From the NCBI RefSeq assembly GCF_008831285.2, contig NC_045147.1:24328981-24392980 (forward strand): a stretch of 64,000 nt of DNA, given 5' to 3'. Of this stretch, positions 12,117-24,450 are shown piece after piece. The notes beneath the pieces were generated by a model that saw only the letters and a list, made by a program, of their open reading frames with translations, ran no database searches and was not told where the DNA came from. This stretch comes from Nymphaea colorata. Its lineage: Eukaryota > Streptophyta > Magnoliopsida > Nymphaeales > Nymphaeaceae. How positions within the stretch are numbered: the stretch's first letter is position 1; the number at the start of each line of letters is the position of its first letter. Made by a program: the position numbers and the translations under genes.

Positions 12117-15100
12117 ATGGAGGTCTGTATTGGCAGCAGCAACGCGATAAAGACGATGGCTCGGTGCATAACGTGCCTTGCTCGCATTGGCAATGAGATC
12201 GTCATCCTCGCCAACCCTTCTCAGGTTACGTCGGCCGGCCAAGCCGTCTCTGGTTACTTCTTTCCTGATCCATTGTATTTACTCGTATTGCATCATCGGA
12301 TGTTATACGCTTCGCTGCAATCGAAATCCCTTTTTCTCTGGGCTTATACAATCGTTATGTCCAAATAGAACCCCAGGTACTGTGACGCCCAATCTAAGTT
12401 GGATCCGAGCGCTTTTTGTTCAAAATGTGAATGGTTTCAGTTGGGTGAGATTCTTCAACTGATAAGCCCTCTTGGCAATTAATCGTAAGATCGATGTAGA
12501 AACTTTGAACGAAATTCGCATGTAATTCGATCAACTTTTCAATGGTTCGTGAACCATTGATGAATTTATGAGGAACTTTCGAGTGTTTGATGACTTTGAT
12601 CCAATATTGGGAGGTCATCGGCGTGGATGGTGTAGCAAGTTGTTATCGTGAAACTTGAAGTGGGTAATAGATATGTTAGCAGAGGCACTGGCTGGGGTGC
12701 GGATGTCTGCTGCAGTTAGTGGCGCAGATTTCGCTGGAGCTTTTGATTAGGGTTCTAGTGCAAACTGATGGAAAGTCAAGATACCGGCGGGCCGTGAAAT
12801 TGCTCCTGCGATGCCTAAGTAAATCTCCGTGACAAGGGTATTATTTTCGGACAGTTACGGCATTTACTTCTATACATTTTTTTTTAATGGAAATTTCATT
12901 CCCGATAACGGGGTTTTCAACCGTGCTAATTTCAAGATCTGGCTGTGGCTGGATATAACTGAAGTTAGAATCGATTGCTTTCATCATGCATGCGTGTTCA
13001 TTGGTTCAACCTACTTTGGAAAATTGGATCACCTTACCGTCTCAAAACAGCTGGCGTCACAGCGAACCTGATATCAGAAGTACTACCTATTGCTCAAACG
13101 GGAGGTTCCTCTATCTGATGTTAGCCCATAGAGCCTAACATAAACACTCTCAGAGTCTGTTGGGGCCCTTGGACTTTAGCATAATTGATGGGAAGCCTTT
13201 GCACCCGCATCTTATGGCTGAGGCATAGCGGCTCCTTGCCCTAGCCCCAGTCCTCATGGTGATAATTTATCATGTACTCCAAGGACGAAGTCTCACAATA
13301 CACTTCCATGCTTATGTCACGAACAGTAGGTTCACAAATAAATTTTTGTGATATCACGATAGATCTTTGCCACATATCTACGTTGGACAGTATTCTTGCG
13401 TATATTCTCTATTACCTCCTCTACCAAATATGGTTAAAATTATTTGTAAAGCTATTTCTGTTTTTCCCATGTATGCTTTTATTGCGTTTTGTAAGCGCTT
13501 CTTTCCAGATAAAGACATTATGCTGATTTCTGCCTTTTATGTCTAGTGAGCACGGTATGCTGTGGCCTCTCATATTTAGGTTATGCATATACTTTCACGA
13601 GTGCAGGAAAAAAATGCAGAAATAGTAATTACAAATATTTGTATTCAATTACGAGTTTCATTTGGAAAATCTAATTTCTTCTTGCAGCTTGTGTTCCACA
13701 CTCTTAATTCTTCTCGATCATCTTACCTGTCGGTAACGTTCAAAGTTGACTTTTTTGACAAGTACGTACTTTTTGGAACCCATGCACAGTGCAGTGTACT
13801 TTTGAAGGTATTGTCCATCTGTATCTTATTTGTACGTGGCTAACTTGTCCCTAATAACTACTGCTGTTGTTCTAGGCTTTGTGCGCTATTCTTAGGACAC
13901 CTCCCACCAGTATGGACCGTTTATCTATGCGGCTCTCTGACACAGAGGCAACAAAATTGCAATGCACCATAGACTGCACCAATGGTTTGTTATTTGTCTC
14001 CCATATTCCCTCGTGTTCTTTGCAAATTTATGAGTAAGTTTAGCATCCATGCATATGTTGATCACGTGATGTAAGACTGCTGAATTTATTATTGTTGCAG
14101 GTATGAAAAAGACCTATTGGATAAATTGCAACGTCCAACCCGACATTCAACATCTGAACCTTGATAAGGGAAAATTTCCGAGTTATTTTGTAGTAAAACC
14201 TCGTGATTTCAACCGCTTGCTATCTAATTTCCAGGCATCCCTTCAAGAGATAACAGTTATTGCAACTGAAAACTTGCCTATGACATCCAGTACTGCAGAT
14301 GCTGTAGGAGGAAAGGCAGTCGAGCTAAGAAGTTATACAGATCCAACAAAAGGTACATTAAGGTTTATCATTTTATTCTTTTTTGTGGTGGTTAATACAT
14401 TCAAGTCTTAAACCTATCAATCTATCATATGTTTGTCTTTGTTACAGAGAACAACGATGCATCTTTGCATACTCAGCTATGGATTGATCCTGCTGAAGAG
14501 TTTTTGCAGTACACTCATAGAGGAGATCCAGTTGATGTTACCTTCAGCATGAAAGAATTGAAGGCATTATGACATTCTACAAATTTGTTGGATTCACTTT
14601 AATGCTTTATTTAGATGTGTAATTTTTGTATGCACTTTAGCAATGATAACAGTTGAAATTTCCTGCCTTTTCCACAGTCAATATACTGTCTATCTCGTAG
14701 TCCCTTATACATTAAAACATTATTCACCTTTAGCCAGCCATGTTTTCCCCATTGAATCCCATCTTCATGGTTGAGGCCTGAAGGTCGTTACTCGTTAGCC
14801 CTTTGAAAAATGGCCATTTTCAGCTGACATGAATAATTTAGGAAACTTACAAACTGAAGTGCTTATTTTGGGTAAAAATAAGACAACAATGACATACCTA
14901 AAAACCACTAGAGAATGTTTGAAGACAACTAGGATTAAATAGATGGACTAAGTTGGTTGAAAACAGAAAGTTTCATTTTGAGAAAAAGGTTTCTTTATGA
15001 CCAACTACAATGCATGCCTTTCATGTTGACAAAGTTTTTGGGACCTGCCTTCTTCCTTGGATAAATTGATGATTAAGTAGCTATGAGTAAGGTTACTTAA

Positions 15101-16626
15101 ATGCTTAGGTAATTTGACCGTTAATCAGTTTACAGAGTGACAGGCTTTTTCTCCAAAATGTCTCATGGCTAGCAGATTCTGGAAATATTGATGAATGGGC
15201 AATCAATATTTAGAATCTTTAGATTGCAGTTTCAGTGTTGGGGTTTGCTTTCAAATCATTAAGGCTGAAGGCAAGAGCAAAAAGGTGATGAAGGTTAAAT
15301 TTTTATAAAAAAATTATTCACCTTACATGGTCAGTGTTGGACCACATGGGGACTGTCAACTTATGTTAGTCAAGTAGTGGTTATAATCATGATTTGAAGG
15401 TGAAGAGTGTTTCCTTAGATAGGATTAAGGTAGATTCCTATTTGTTTTGCAACTGAAAGGCAGCTATTACAATTACTACTAATAACAATGATAATACTGA
15501 TTATAATAATAATTTGAAAAATCAACTGCAACTATCTTAGGAATCAGATAGCTGCTAGGGTTTCAGATAGCTATGATGTTTTTATTTATGTATTTTCTTT
15601 ATATTTCTCTATTGCACCATCTTTCAAGCATTCAGATAACTTGAAGAGATAATATTCCCTTATGTTCGAGTGGCAGCAACATAAATGTTCTGTCTTTTTT
15701 CCCGTTTGAAATGGCAGGCATTTCTTTCCTTCTGTGAGGCATGTGAGGTTGATACTCAGCTGTGTTTTGAGAGAGCAGGCGAGTAAGTTTACACATTTAT
15801 ATGCAACATGCTTTTACCCATTTTATGGTATGGTTCTGCTTGTCTCATTGCTCAGATCTAATTTTTTTGGTTGACAGGCCTATATTGTTGGCCCCAAAAT
15901 TTGGTTTGGAAGATACTCCTACTGCAGATTTTGATGCCACACTTGTTCTTGCCACAATGCTCTTATCACAGCTTCGAGAAGGAAATGTTTCAGAGGGATC
16001 TCCTGCTGCACCAGTGGCATCAGGGAAGCAAGATCATGGGAATCCTCATGAACATGTTCCTTGTCATGCTTCAGCTGGGGAAGCCTCTAGAAGGATGGTC
16101 GTGTCACCAAATAACTCTCAAAATCCCTCAAACCATACTAGGATCTGGTCTGAACTTTCAGGTGGAGCTATTTTCATCTTAGGAACATAGCTCTTAATAA
16201 TACTTCCAGTTCCAGGTTTACTCATTCAACAACATATGCCCAACAGGAAGTGCTGCCAACAGTTTTAGTGGTGAGGAAGAAAGGGTTGCTCCACTTGTAA
16301 GAAATTCCAGTTCCCAACAGGATGCTGGAAGACTTCAAAGGCATGATAAAGAAGATTATTTGGAGCCACAACTCATAGGGGAGAATCAACCTGCACTGTA
16401 TCCTTTTTGTAATTGAGAGTTAAAACTAAAATCCTACTACGAGTTTTCATTTTACAAATGCTTACAGTTAGGTTTGAAACTCTGTTTTCTCCATCTTCTC
16501 TTTAAATAGTATTGTTTATTTCCCTGCTATCTGTTCTTAATTTATTTAAGCAGTTGAAGCAATTGGGTATCTTGATTAAGTTTCCGGCTTTAAATATTTG
16601 ACCATTCTACAGGTGCGGTTGCAGTT

Positions 16627-16673
<47 letters not shown>

Positions 16674-17296
16674 GTCTACAAACAATAAAACTAGCAATAA
16701 CAATGAAAAAGCTATGAGTTTATCAATGATTCAATTGAAAAAAAAAAACCAATTTGTTTGTCGCTGCACCAAGCTACACCAGAGCCACAGCAGCACCCTG
16801 TGACCCATGTGCAGCAACCTTTTTGAGAAGTCCATGTTACTTAGGGACCATTTGGTGACTCTTCCGCTTAAAGTTGACTAATCTTATCCTTGAAATGGTT
16901 GTAGTTCCAACCTTTATCCAAGGGATGTTTCATTAAAATTGTGCATTTTCCAGCTAAAGTAACATCTTCTTTGGACATCGATGCTTGCATTATTAGATGT
17001 TTATGTATCACCATTCACTACTTTTATTCCAGATAAGCGTTTTCCTGATCAAGCATAATAGACATTCTACATCGATGATCCATCATCCTGTTGAAACCAA
17101 AGGTTTGTCTTGGTGGAGGACAAAGTATCATCAGGTTCCTAAGTTTCAACCGCTGTTTAAAATCTCTCTTTTCTTTGCAGATATGGCAGAGGCTAATGGC
17201 AATTATCTTTCCCAACGGCATCCTAGTAATTGGATAGATTCTGTTGATGATGAAGATGATGATGAAGGTGAAATGTATGTGCAGTCGACTCCTTAA
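12117..17296 (+). CDS. RAD9: Cell-cycle checkpoint protein RAD9, complete ten-exon gene
   Basis: Exons: 12117-12224, 13688-13807, 13876-13984, 14101-14352, 14448-14563, 15718-15782, 15878-16161, 16247-16397, 17062-17102 and 17181-17296. They join in frame to 1362 nt, 453 aa. Residues 1 to about 275 form the PCNA-like Rad9 region: MEVCIGSSNAIKTMARCITC, LARIGNEIVI, HTLNSSRSSYLSVTF, DPVDVTFSMKELKAFLSF and APKFGLED. A Ser-rich tail follows, ending NWIDSVDDEDDDEGEMYVQSTP, the acidic finish typical of plant RAD9. RAD9 forms the 9-1-1 clamp with RAD1 and HUS1, which is loaded at damaged DNA and activates ATR signalling. The ATG at 12117 follows a GA-rich leader and starts the conserved N-terminus. 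Intron 5 has a GC donor and intron 8 looks U12-type. The exon 8/9 junction is the least certain part. Confidence 0.92.
14564..15717 (+). other. RAD9 intron 5, non-canonical GC-AG intron
   Basis: Exon 5 ends GAATTGAAG and is followed by gcattatg, not GT. The next exon after ggcag begins GCATTTCTTTCC. Joining at AAG|GCA restores the continuous block KELKAFLSFCE. No GT donor in the neighbourhood gives an in-frame join. Retention gives two codons and then TGA (14571-14573), truncating the product to 237 residues. Confidence 0.75.
16398..17061 (+). other. RAD9 intron 8, probable U12-type (minor spliceosome) intron
   Basis: The donor is GTATCCTTT, an exact match to the U12 5' splice-site consensus. 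Near the 3' end, TTTTCCTGATC (17040-17050) resembles the U12 branch site TTTTCCTTAAC, and its A at 17048 lies 13 nt before the AG at 17060-17061. This join (phase 2) is the one that keeps the frame open into the HSTSMIHHPVETK exon. The nearby CCAG at 17031-17032 creates an immediate stop with this donor. Confidence 0.65.
16628..16668. repeat. (TG)n(TA)n compound microsatellite
   Basis: A run of about nine TG units passes into about a dozen TA units, inside RAD9 intron 8. Confidence 0.9.
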
Positions 17297-18165
17297 AAAT
17301 GAGGTAACACATCTTTGGTACTTATTTTTGTATTTTCAAAATAGAAGCTAGAAGATGCAAAACAAAGGGATTGTTGGGCTTATTTGTCGTGATGCTTCCA
17401 CTTCTTACAAAGGACATTGCTCTTTTACTGTTAGTTTTGTTCCTTTAGCTCAGCCAGACTTTACTCAGTGATCCATGGGGGCCATAATCATTTCTTTTAG
17501 AATTTAATTATCAGGTAGTTCAATATGTATCTTCTGCTGATATAAGCCATACACACACCCACACATATATGATAAAATTAAACAATCCTCATGGTGCATG
17601 TTTATACGTATAATATAAGTTTAACTGTAACTGGATAATTCTTTCTTGTGATGCTTATTTGTACTCAAGTTTAGATAATATGCCTAGCTCATCTGTAGTC
17701 GAGTTTAGAGAACATGCCTATGTATGTAAAAATTTTTGATCTTAATATTGATTAGTGTGTCATTCATGTGGTTCATTTTAAGCTCCATTGCTTAACTAAC
17801 AGACACACACACGTGCATGCGAATGTTATCTTTGTCTGTGTTGGTCATTTATCGTGTGCAATTACGTCATCTGTTATTTGAAAATTGTCTAAGTTGGTCT
17901 GTTCTGTTGGACAGTAATTAATGCTAGAGTGTGGAGCTTGATCCCAATTTGATAGCGAAAATTTTCTAATGGCATTATTATTATTATTTGCTATTTTACA
18001 GTCTTTTATCCTTGTTTTGATATAGTGATAGTAACCTTGTTCAGCCGTGCACATAGGAAAGCTTTGATTTTCTCCGAACCATGTAAATCCTTGTGTGTTT
18101 TCTCTTTTCTTCCTTTCTTGATCTTGTGAGTGAGAGAAGATCTTGTTCGTAACATTTTATTCTGA

Positions 18166-18263
18166 GGGGCGTTTAGTAATGTGAATGCTGCATTCTTTGG
18201 AACACATTATTACATGAATGTGTGTCGATCTGAAATGCAGCATCCTGGTTACCGAAAGTCCCC
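18166..18263. mobile_element. 98-bp MITE-like element with about 30-bp terminal inverted repeats
   Basis: The left end GGGGCGTTTAGTAATG pairs with the reverse complement of the right end, GGGGACTTTCGGTAACC. Both continue into ATGCTGCATT. Ends of the GGGGCGTTTxGTAA type are common in plant MITEs. No clear target-site duplication was seen. Confidence 0.55.
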
Positions 18264-19676
18264 TTCTATTTGATATGTTAAGCCGTCATTTTTGTCAACT
18301 TAATCAATCCGTTCCTTAGCTATTGACTTGTAAAAAAACACAACTTTTAATGGAATAACAGAGCATGTTTAAGTTTCTTTTTTTCTTTATATATATATAT
18401 CTATCTGCCTATATTTGATAAGTAATATGCAGTTAAATGAAAAAAAATCAGACTTAAACCTGTGTCTAATATACTGCCAAAGCTTGAGCCTGTTTTTGTA
18501 AAAGTTCTTTGTTTGCATTGGCACTTTGCTAGTAAAAGTTGTGTGGGCAAATTTGAAGATAAGCCAGCTTGCAGAGAAGATGTGATAGAAGGTTGTGGGA
18601 CTCGCGATTGCTTTCAACCTTTGGGCAGAATACTACCTTGTCAGTCTGTCAGCCTAAGGCACGAAACGTATCACTGAGACAGTGTAGCTGGACATGCTAA
18701 GATGGCTATGTATCTCAACGGTGAAGCTTCCTCTTCATAAATTACCTTTTGGCCGGGTCAATATTGACCATATGCTGGCTAGGTACATATTTCCGTTCAT
18801 TACCATCCAAATAAGAATGAAAATTGGATCTTGGCAATTTTTAACTGATGCTCCTTTACTTTGGAGCTGCCGTTCCAGTTGTGATGTACTACTTCTTCCC
18901 TTTTCTAATGATGAATTCCATTCTTCTGCCCTCTCCTTGTTAGTCTTTTAATTATTTTTACGGTATTGTTGTTACTATTATTTAAGTTCTTCACAAGCAT
19001 AGGCTAAATATTGCTCTTAAAAGAATTGAACAACTTCTATTTTTTGTTCAGCACTGTCCGCTGGCAGGAGGAAATTATCTGAATTGTCTTTTATGTGAAC
19101 GACTTTCAAATGTCATTTTTCCTTGGTGTGCATGGACTTGATGAATTTTAGAACTTGGGAATAGTCCTGAAAACATGACCACGGACACAGAGGGATTGCA
19201 ATTAATGTGCTAAGATGAGATATGTCAAAAGGTGGGTACGATTTGTGACTTTTTAATTTGATGGCCCCTCTCACTTCCCACTTTGTGTTGCTCTGGTGCT
19301 ACGATGACTTCCTACACCAATTATCATGCATGTGCTCCCTTATATAGCTCAAGACAATTGACTTAGTCTATCATCAAATTGTGGACAAAAAAGACCTGCT
19401 CATGATTTAAATGCTTGATGTTGATTTTGATCGACTCCTTCCCCTTGTGAGAATCGAACTTTGAACTTTTAACCTGTTAGTCCTTGTAGAAGATCAGGTA
19501 ACATGGGACCATTACTTTGTTATTGATTGACCTGCCAGTGCGCTGTTGCTGATGCACTAATAAGGAACTTCGTTTTCTATTCAAGACCAAACACTACAGA
19601 TTTGTTCTTAGTTGTCTTAACAATGTATTATTGGTGATACACTGAGAAAGAAGTTTTATGTGTTGCTCATCCACTT

Positions 19677-19916
19677 AGAGGGTGTTCTGATAAAAAGAAT
19701 TTTGTGTTTTTGGAACACATGTTCTTAAAACATATCTAAAATTTCTATGTTGTTGTTTAGGGAACACAATGTGATCACGAACGTTGTTCTTATATTTAAC
19801 AATCAAATGCTAAATATGATCACACCATGATTCTGAAAACAATTACATAATGTTTTTAAAACATGTACTGTAGGAATGTGTTTTCCAAGGACATGATGTT
19901 CTTATGAATGCCCTCT
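19677..19916. mobile_element. 240-bp MITE-like element
   Basis: The ends AGAGGGTGTTC and GAATGCCCTCT are imperfect inverted repeats. The interior has complementary segments (ggaacacatgttcttaaaac against aaaacatgtac...gtgttttcc). No target-site duplication could be assigned. Confidence 0.4.
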
Positions 19917-20040
19917 CAGATTACCTGATTTATGATTTGATCTGTTCTTTCCTTTTTGCTCTTAAGATTCTTCTTTAAACAATGGCATTCATAAACAAGT
20001 GGTGTTAAGAGAAAAAAAGTTAACATCAAACAGCAGAAAG

Positions 20041-20246
20041 ATGGCTATGAGCAACAGCAGCCCTTTCGCGAGCGGTCTTGTTCCTCGCTGTCAACATGGC
20101 CTTCATATTTTCCAGAAACATCAGGGTCACAAAATGGCGAAGGATGGCAAGGGAAATTACGTTCACCCCTTTCATAACCGCTGCAGCCTGCTCTTCGTTG
20201 TGTTGGTAGGTGCTACTCTCCCAGGAAGACTTCAGCGTTTCCATGA
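20041..20246 (+). pseudogene. Degenerate short RALF-like gene
   Basis: The block starts ATG GCT ATG, like the intact 57.6 kb gene (ATG GCC ATG). It keeps a recognisable cttcatattttccag, an aaaatggcgaaggatggcaagggaaa segment (family: KMARDGKG) and the family terminus (cgtttccatgag). Between these the frame is shifted and the Y-I-S-Y and cysteine motifs are lost. A family-type 3' block (gccagcttcgggcatg...aatctggagatatgg) follows at 20590-20670. It is best read as the oldest pseudogene of the cluster. The open frame that runs through it is not a credible RALF. Confidence 0.5.
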
Positions 20247-22266
20247 GAACCCCAGTTATTCGTGTATAAATGCTTTTGTCGACATGAATAGAAGTTCCAT
20301 CAGCTCTGTTCCAATTTAAGACATGATCTCAGCTTGGGGTTGGTGTTCGATTTCGGATTTCCGATTCTGAGGTTATTAATTCTTGTCCTATTAATGCTTG
20401 CTTCTTTTGATTTTATGCAACTAATAAGTGCTAGCACGAATAACCTTGAAGGGCTCCCCTGCATCTGATCTGGCAAGGTTTTCACAGAAACCAAAAGAGG
20501 AAAGCTTGGGAAAAAAATTGAAGGGTGCGGCTATTTCCAAATAAAGAAAGGAGAGGGGGGATACGTCTTAGCCTCTTGAGGGACTTTTCTTGTTGCCAGC
20601 TTCGGGCATGTCACGTGGTAATGCTTGTTTAAGGAGCGTGTTTGTGAAAATTAATCTGGAGATATGGTAGGTGAGGACGAATACATGAATTGGCTTTTCG
20701 TCACTAATTTTGGTTAGGGGTCAATAATACAAAATCTTTTAGTTGAGAAGGAGCATTAATATATCAAAATATGTGTACACATGGAGCTTTTATAAAGCTA
20801 GGAAATGGAAGTTCTTGTGTGTGGTTTGGTGTTTGGTGGGGGGTGGACATAGGGATGTTCAACAAGTTGAGCAAACTCATGATCGACTCAAACGCTTAGT
20901 TAAACCCAACTCGAGCTTGACTTGTTGGTTAAATGAGTTGAGTTAATCGATAACTTGAGTTTGTAAACAAATTGAGTTTGAGGTAGATGAACTTGACTCG
21001 ATTAAACTCGTTTACCATTAGTGCCTACTTTTGTAATTTAAAAACCTAAAATGGTATAGATATGAATGAGAAATTTAGCTTTGTTTTATAGTAAGACGGA
21101 TGAGCCATTTTATAATTTAGTGTAAAACATGGTGTAAATACCCTTTTTCTTATGTTGGGGACTTGCATTCTTCATGCTCACAATCCTACCCTTTGACTGT
21201 CTCTTTCTATCTCTTCTCTCAAACCCATGTTTCAGATGAGCAGTGGTAGATATGAAATCGATTCCGGCTAGCTCCATACTTTTCCAGTGACCAGGAAAAC
21301 ACCTTGAGTGTAGTTAACAATTTCCCTATCTGGTTGCCTTCCTCTCTATAGAGTTTAAGGTTTCATCTCTCCATGGTTTCAACCCTTTCTCTTAGGCTTC
21401 GGTTTCATCTACCTCTGGATGATGGTTGTTGCAAGAGGGAAGGGAAAGAGAAAATTGGGGCGGCGAAGAAGATGGTGAAAGGTCTAGTTCATCATAATGG
21501 CTACTTCACCTTGCCGATCACTATGATGTACCCCCTCTCTTACACGTGGCTCCACCACTGTCTTGATGACGTCTACTGCTCGAATTGATGTCCACCCAAT
21601 TTGCACTAACAAGTATTGCGTTTTAAAGTACCAAAATAATTGTAAGACAAAAAATTACACGGAGGCGATCAGGGAATGAGAGAATAACAAACAAGCGCTC
21701 AAATACATAATTTAGGGGTAGATGCCAAGATGTAATCGGTGCTAGCGCAGGCGTCACTAATGTTCAGATCACAATGTTTACTATTTTGTAAGCTTTTTCA
21801 AGTGAGATGTTGGATAGTCATCAATTGTTCGATCTGGTTGCCTCCAAACATGGCAGACAAAAAGCATCCAAACACCCAAATGAGGGATATGACGTGCCAC
21901 ACACATAGCAATATTTTTAAAATAAATGTCATCATTTACTAAAGTTAAAGACCACAATAGGTATTATCATTGATTCTTGTCTACCACCATACCACTAAAA
22001 CAAGCCACTTAAGGGTTGCAGATAGAACGAGTAAAACCCCACCACCTTCCCCATCAGTTCTTGTTTCTTCCACCAATTGAAGAAAAAGAGCCACCATAAT
22101 CACGGGCCACTATTGCTCCCCTCTTTCTCTTTTCATACAAGAAATGGGCCACTACGTGGCTTTAAGCCGTTACGGACGCTGCCAATATAGTCGACAGAAG
22201 CAGGCCACCTTCACTCTATTACTTCCTTTTTCTTTTATTTCTTTCTCTGTACAACAGAGAAATCAA
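20247..22266. other. Intergenic region upstream of canonical RALF
   Basis: It contains the 3' block of the 20.0 kb pseudogene. A low-complexity stretch at about 20870-21015 is rich in gagttg/ctcga-type words, reminiscent of common dispersed plant repeats. Nothing else is assignable. Confidence 0.5.
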
Positions 22267-22674
22267 ATGCGGTGGTGGTGGCTCAACTGCGCTGCTTCGT
22301 CCTTAATGCTGACTCTCCTCTTTGTAGCAATAGGTTTCGGCGAGGCGGTCGCGGGGTTTAGTACTCGGATGGGAGGAGGCTCGAGCTTAGATTCGTCTGG
22401 AGAGAGATGGGGATACAGGCAGTCAAACAATGGGTGCTTCCTGGCCGGTGGTGAGGAGGAGGAGCTCGCGATGGACTCGGAGATCAACAGCAGGATCTTG
22501 GCGGAAACAACGAATAACAGGGACGATTATATCAGCTACAGAGCATTGGAAAAAGGAAGCACCCCATGTTCAGAGAGGGGAGCACCTTACTCACATTGCC
22601 GACCGGAAGCTAAGGAGCATCCTTACAACCGTGGTTGCTCCAGGAACACCGGCTGCTATCGTTCGTCAACGTAG
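22267..22674 (+). CDS. RALF: RALF peptide precursor, near-canonical long type
   Basis: Single-exon, 135 aa. The ATG at 22267 is chosen because it directly begins a signal peptide (MRWWWLN... to about residue 29); the upstream in-frame ATG at 22144 would bury it. A prodomain follows with GCF, an acidic EEEE run and AMDSEINSRILAE, where R-I-L (76-78) fits the subtilase S1P processing motif. The mature peptide has YISY (88-91), PC-SERGAPYSH-C, HPYNRGC-SRNTG-C, so cysteines 101/111 and 124/130 have the canonical spacings of 9, 12 and 5. RALFs are secreted, alkalinise the apoplast and act through FERONIA-family receptor kinases and LRX proteins. The tail YRSST replaces the usual basic end, and the P1 context is SRIL instead of RRIL. 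Confidence 0.95.
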   Translation: MRWWWLNCAASSLMLTLLFVAIGFGEAVAGFSTRMGGGSSLDSSGERWGYRQSNNGCFLAGGEEEELAMDSEINSRILAETTNNRDDYISYRALEKGSTPCSERGAPYSHCRPEAKEHPYNRGCSRNTGCYRSST

Positions 22675-23864
22675 GGGAAGCGCCTTTTCTCTCCCTTTCC
22701 CTCTCGATCTGCCTGCTCCAGAATAGTAAGAGTTGGTCCAAGAGGTGATGTCTGGGTGCGTTAGTAATAATGAGCAAAGCCAGTTTCATTCGAGATTCTT
22801 TCCCTCCTTAGGATCTATTAATCTTAAGAGTGAAGAGAATCGTTGTGAAAAGAAAAATTGAAAAGAAGTGCGATAAATTATAAATGTAAAAAGAGAAAAA
22901 AAGATGTAAAAACCAGTCTCAAGTACATCAGATTTTATTGAATTATTATATAAAACTTGTGCCGGCCAAAATAAAAGGGTGTGTCCGGATGGCGGAGGAA
23001 ATGGTCTTAGGTAAGTCCCTCCTACGGCATGAGAAAGCATTAATTTGTCTTCCAATTCATATGGTTTTCCCAATGTCTTCCGATTCATATGGTTTTCCCA
23101 ATCAAATCTGGATGTCAAATATGTTGAAGACAATTTATGTAAAAAAGAAAGAGATGGTCTGTTAATAAGGTAGGATCAAAATAAAAGGAAATTCAAAATC
23201 GAGTTTTGGGTTTGTCTGACTACTATCCTCCATGTAGCACTGTGGCTCCCGAAAGTCGAGAATTGAGCTATATGAACGCTAGATCTCTACTACACTAACA
23301 GATTGAACTCGATCCATTAATGGTTCCCTTTGATAAATTGTACGAGTAACAGATGCAGTAGTACAATTCTTCCACCACTGAGTGAAAAAGCTTATGCAGC
23401 GATTAGAGTACCTCACTCTAATCCCAGTTAATAAAAATAATTAAAAAATGAGGCATGAAAGTTTCATAAAAATGATTTAAGAAAATAAAGAAAGGGCGTG
23501 CAACAAGATTAAAAAATTACGATGTTTTCCTTTTCTTAAGACCAAGCCAATCTATAACTAATTTTAGCTCATCATGCATAATTCTTGGAGAAGTGCAGAC
23601 CAATTATTTACTTGAAAATAAAGTGTTTGTCTTTTTGGGCATCCTTTTCCTAAAACCAGCCTTCTGTTCATTTTAAGGGTAAACTGAGTCCTGAAAACAC
23701 TTTATTGCTCATTGTTTCACAAAGCCGTCACCATCTCTGATTATTTATATGTCCACATTAACTTATATATCCTTACGAAGGGAGAAAAAAAGGATCCACC
23801 ATCATTGCTTCTGCCTTATTACAAACAAAGGCGAATAAGCATTTGTTACACCAAATTAGTAACA
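22675..23864. other. RALF downstream region plus duplicated block
   Basis: From about 22905 to 23785 this is a diverged copy of 38070-38970 (shared: gtaaaaaccagtctcaag, ggcatgagaaagcattaatt, aacagattgaactcgatcc). Within it, a 24-25 bp unit (ttcatatggttttcccaat...) is tandemly doubled at about 23057-23103, while the 38 kb copy has one. No gene is supported. Confidence 0.6.
22905..23785. repeat. Segmental duplication, copy 1 (pair at 38.07-38.97 kb)
   Basis: Long colinear similarity with 38070-38970 in the same orientation, with scattered substitutions and small indels. Confidence 0.85.
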
Positions 23865-24257
23865 AAATTTAAGAGTTGAAGGTATATTAAGTTTTGGTAT
23901 TAAGATTTTCAAAATATTTAAAAAATGGAACAACAAAAATATTTATGAAAATAAAAAGCGTGTCAATTATGAACAAGATTAAAAATCACAATACATATGT
24001 TTAAAATCTATGAATTTTAGCTCATCATGTACATTCTTGGAAAAGGGCAAACTAATCACATACTTGAAAAGATTTTTTTTCTCTTTCATTTCCTATTCTA
24101 AGAACAGTTTTTTCTTCATTTTGACTGTAAACTAAGTCCTAATTAAAAGTTTTGTCATTGTTTTCCAGAACTATCTTCATATTTTATCATTTATTTATCT
24201 TTAGAAAGGGGCAAAGGGGTTAAGGATTTTGACGTGTTCAAGAGTTTCCGATGTCTT

Positions 24258-24450
24258 TTAGGGGCGTTTGTATGACACCCTTAAAAAAAAACAAGGCTAA
24301 TTTTGAGTGCCTAAAAGAACTTAAGCCAGGTTTTGAGAAAAGCAAGGGTTCAGCAAAACCCAACGTTGCAGTCACCTAAATGTGCATGCAACGAGGTTAA
24401 TTGATTTACCTCTAAAATTTAGTTTGGGTCTGTCATCCAAATGCGTGTAA
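24258..24450. mobile_element. MITE-like element in U1
   Basis: The ends ggggcgtttgtatgacacc and ctgtcatccaaatgcgtg are imperfect inverted repeats (TTTGxATGACA). The same element is at 27728-27940 in U2, so it predates that duplication. Confidence 0.4.

Larger units (their letters stand above)
17297..20040. other. Intergenic region downstream of RAD9
   Basis: It should include the RAD9 3' UTR. It holds two MITE-like elements (18166-18263 and 19677-19916), listed separately. No further gene is supported. Confidence 0.5.

Noticed and set aside
11901-12368. 155-aa plus-strand open frame overlapping the RAD9 start
   Set aside because: It is in a different frame from RAD9 exon 1 and runs across promoter and intron 1; no family resemblance.
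17031-17102. Acceptor CCAG at 17031-17032 for RAD9 exon 9
   Set aside because: With the GTATCC donor (phase 2) it gives an immediate TAA; the acceptor at 17060-17061 keeps the frame open.
20041-20319. Continuous open frame through the 20.0 kb RALF pseudogene as a real protein
   Set aside because: It lacks a signal peptide and the Y-I-S-Y motif, and the family stop codon lies in another frame.
22144-22266. Upstream ATG extending the canonical RALF by 41 residues
   Set aside because: It would place the clear signal peptide internally; the ATG at 22267 starts it directly.
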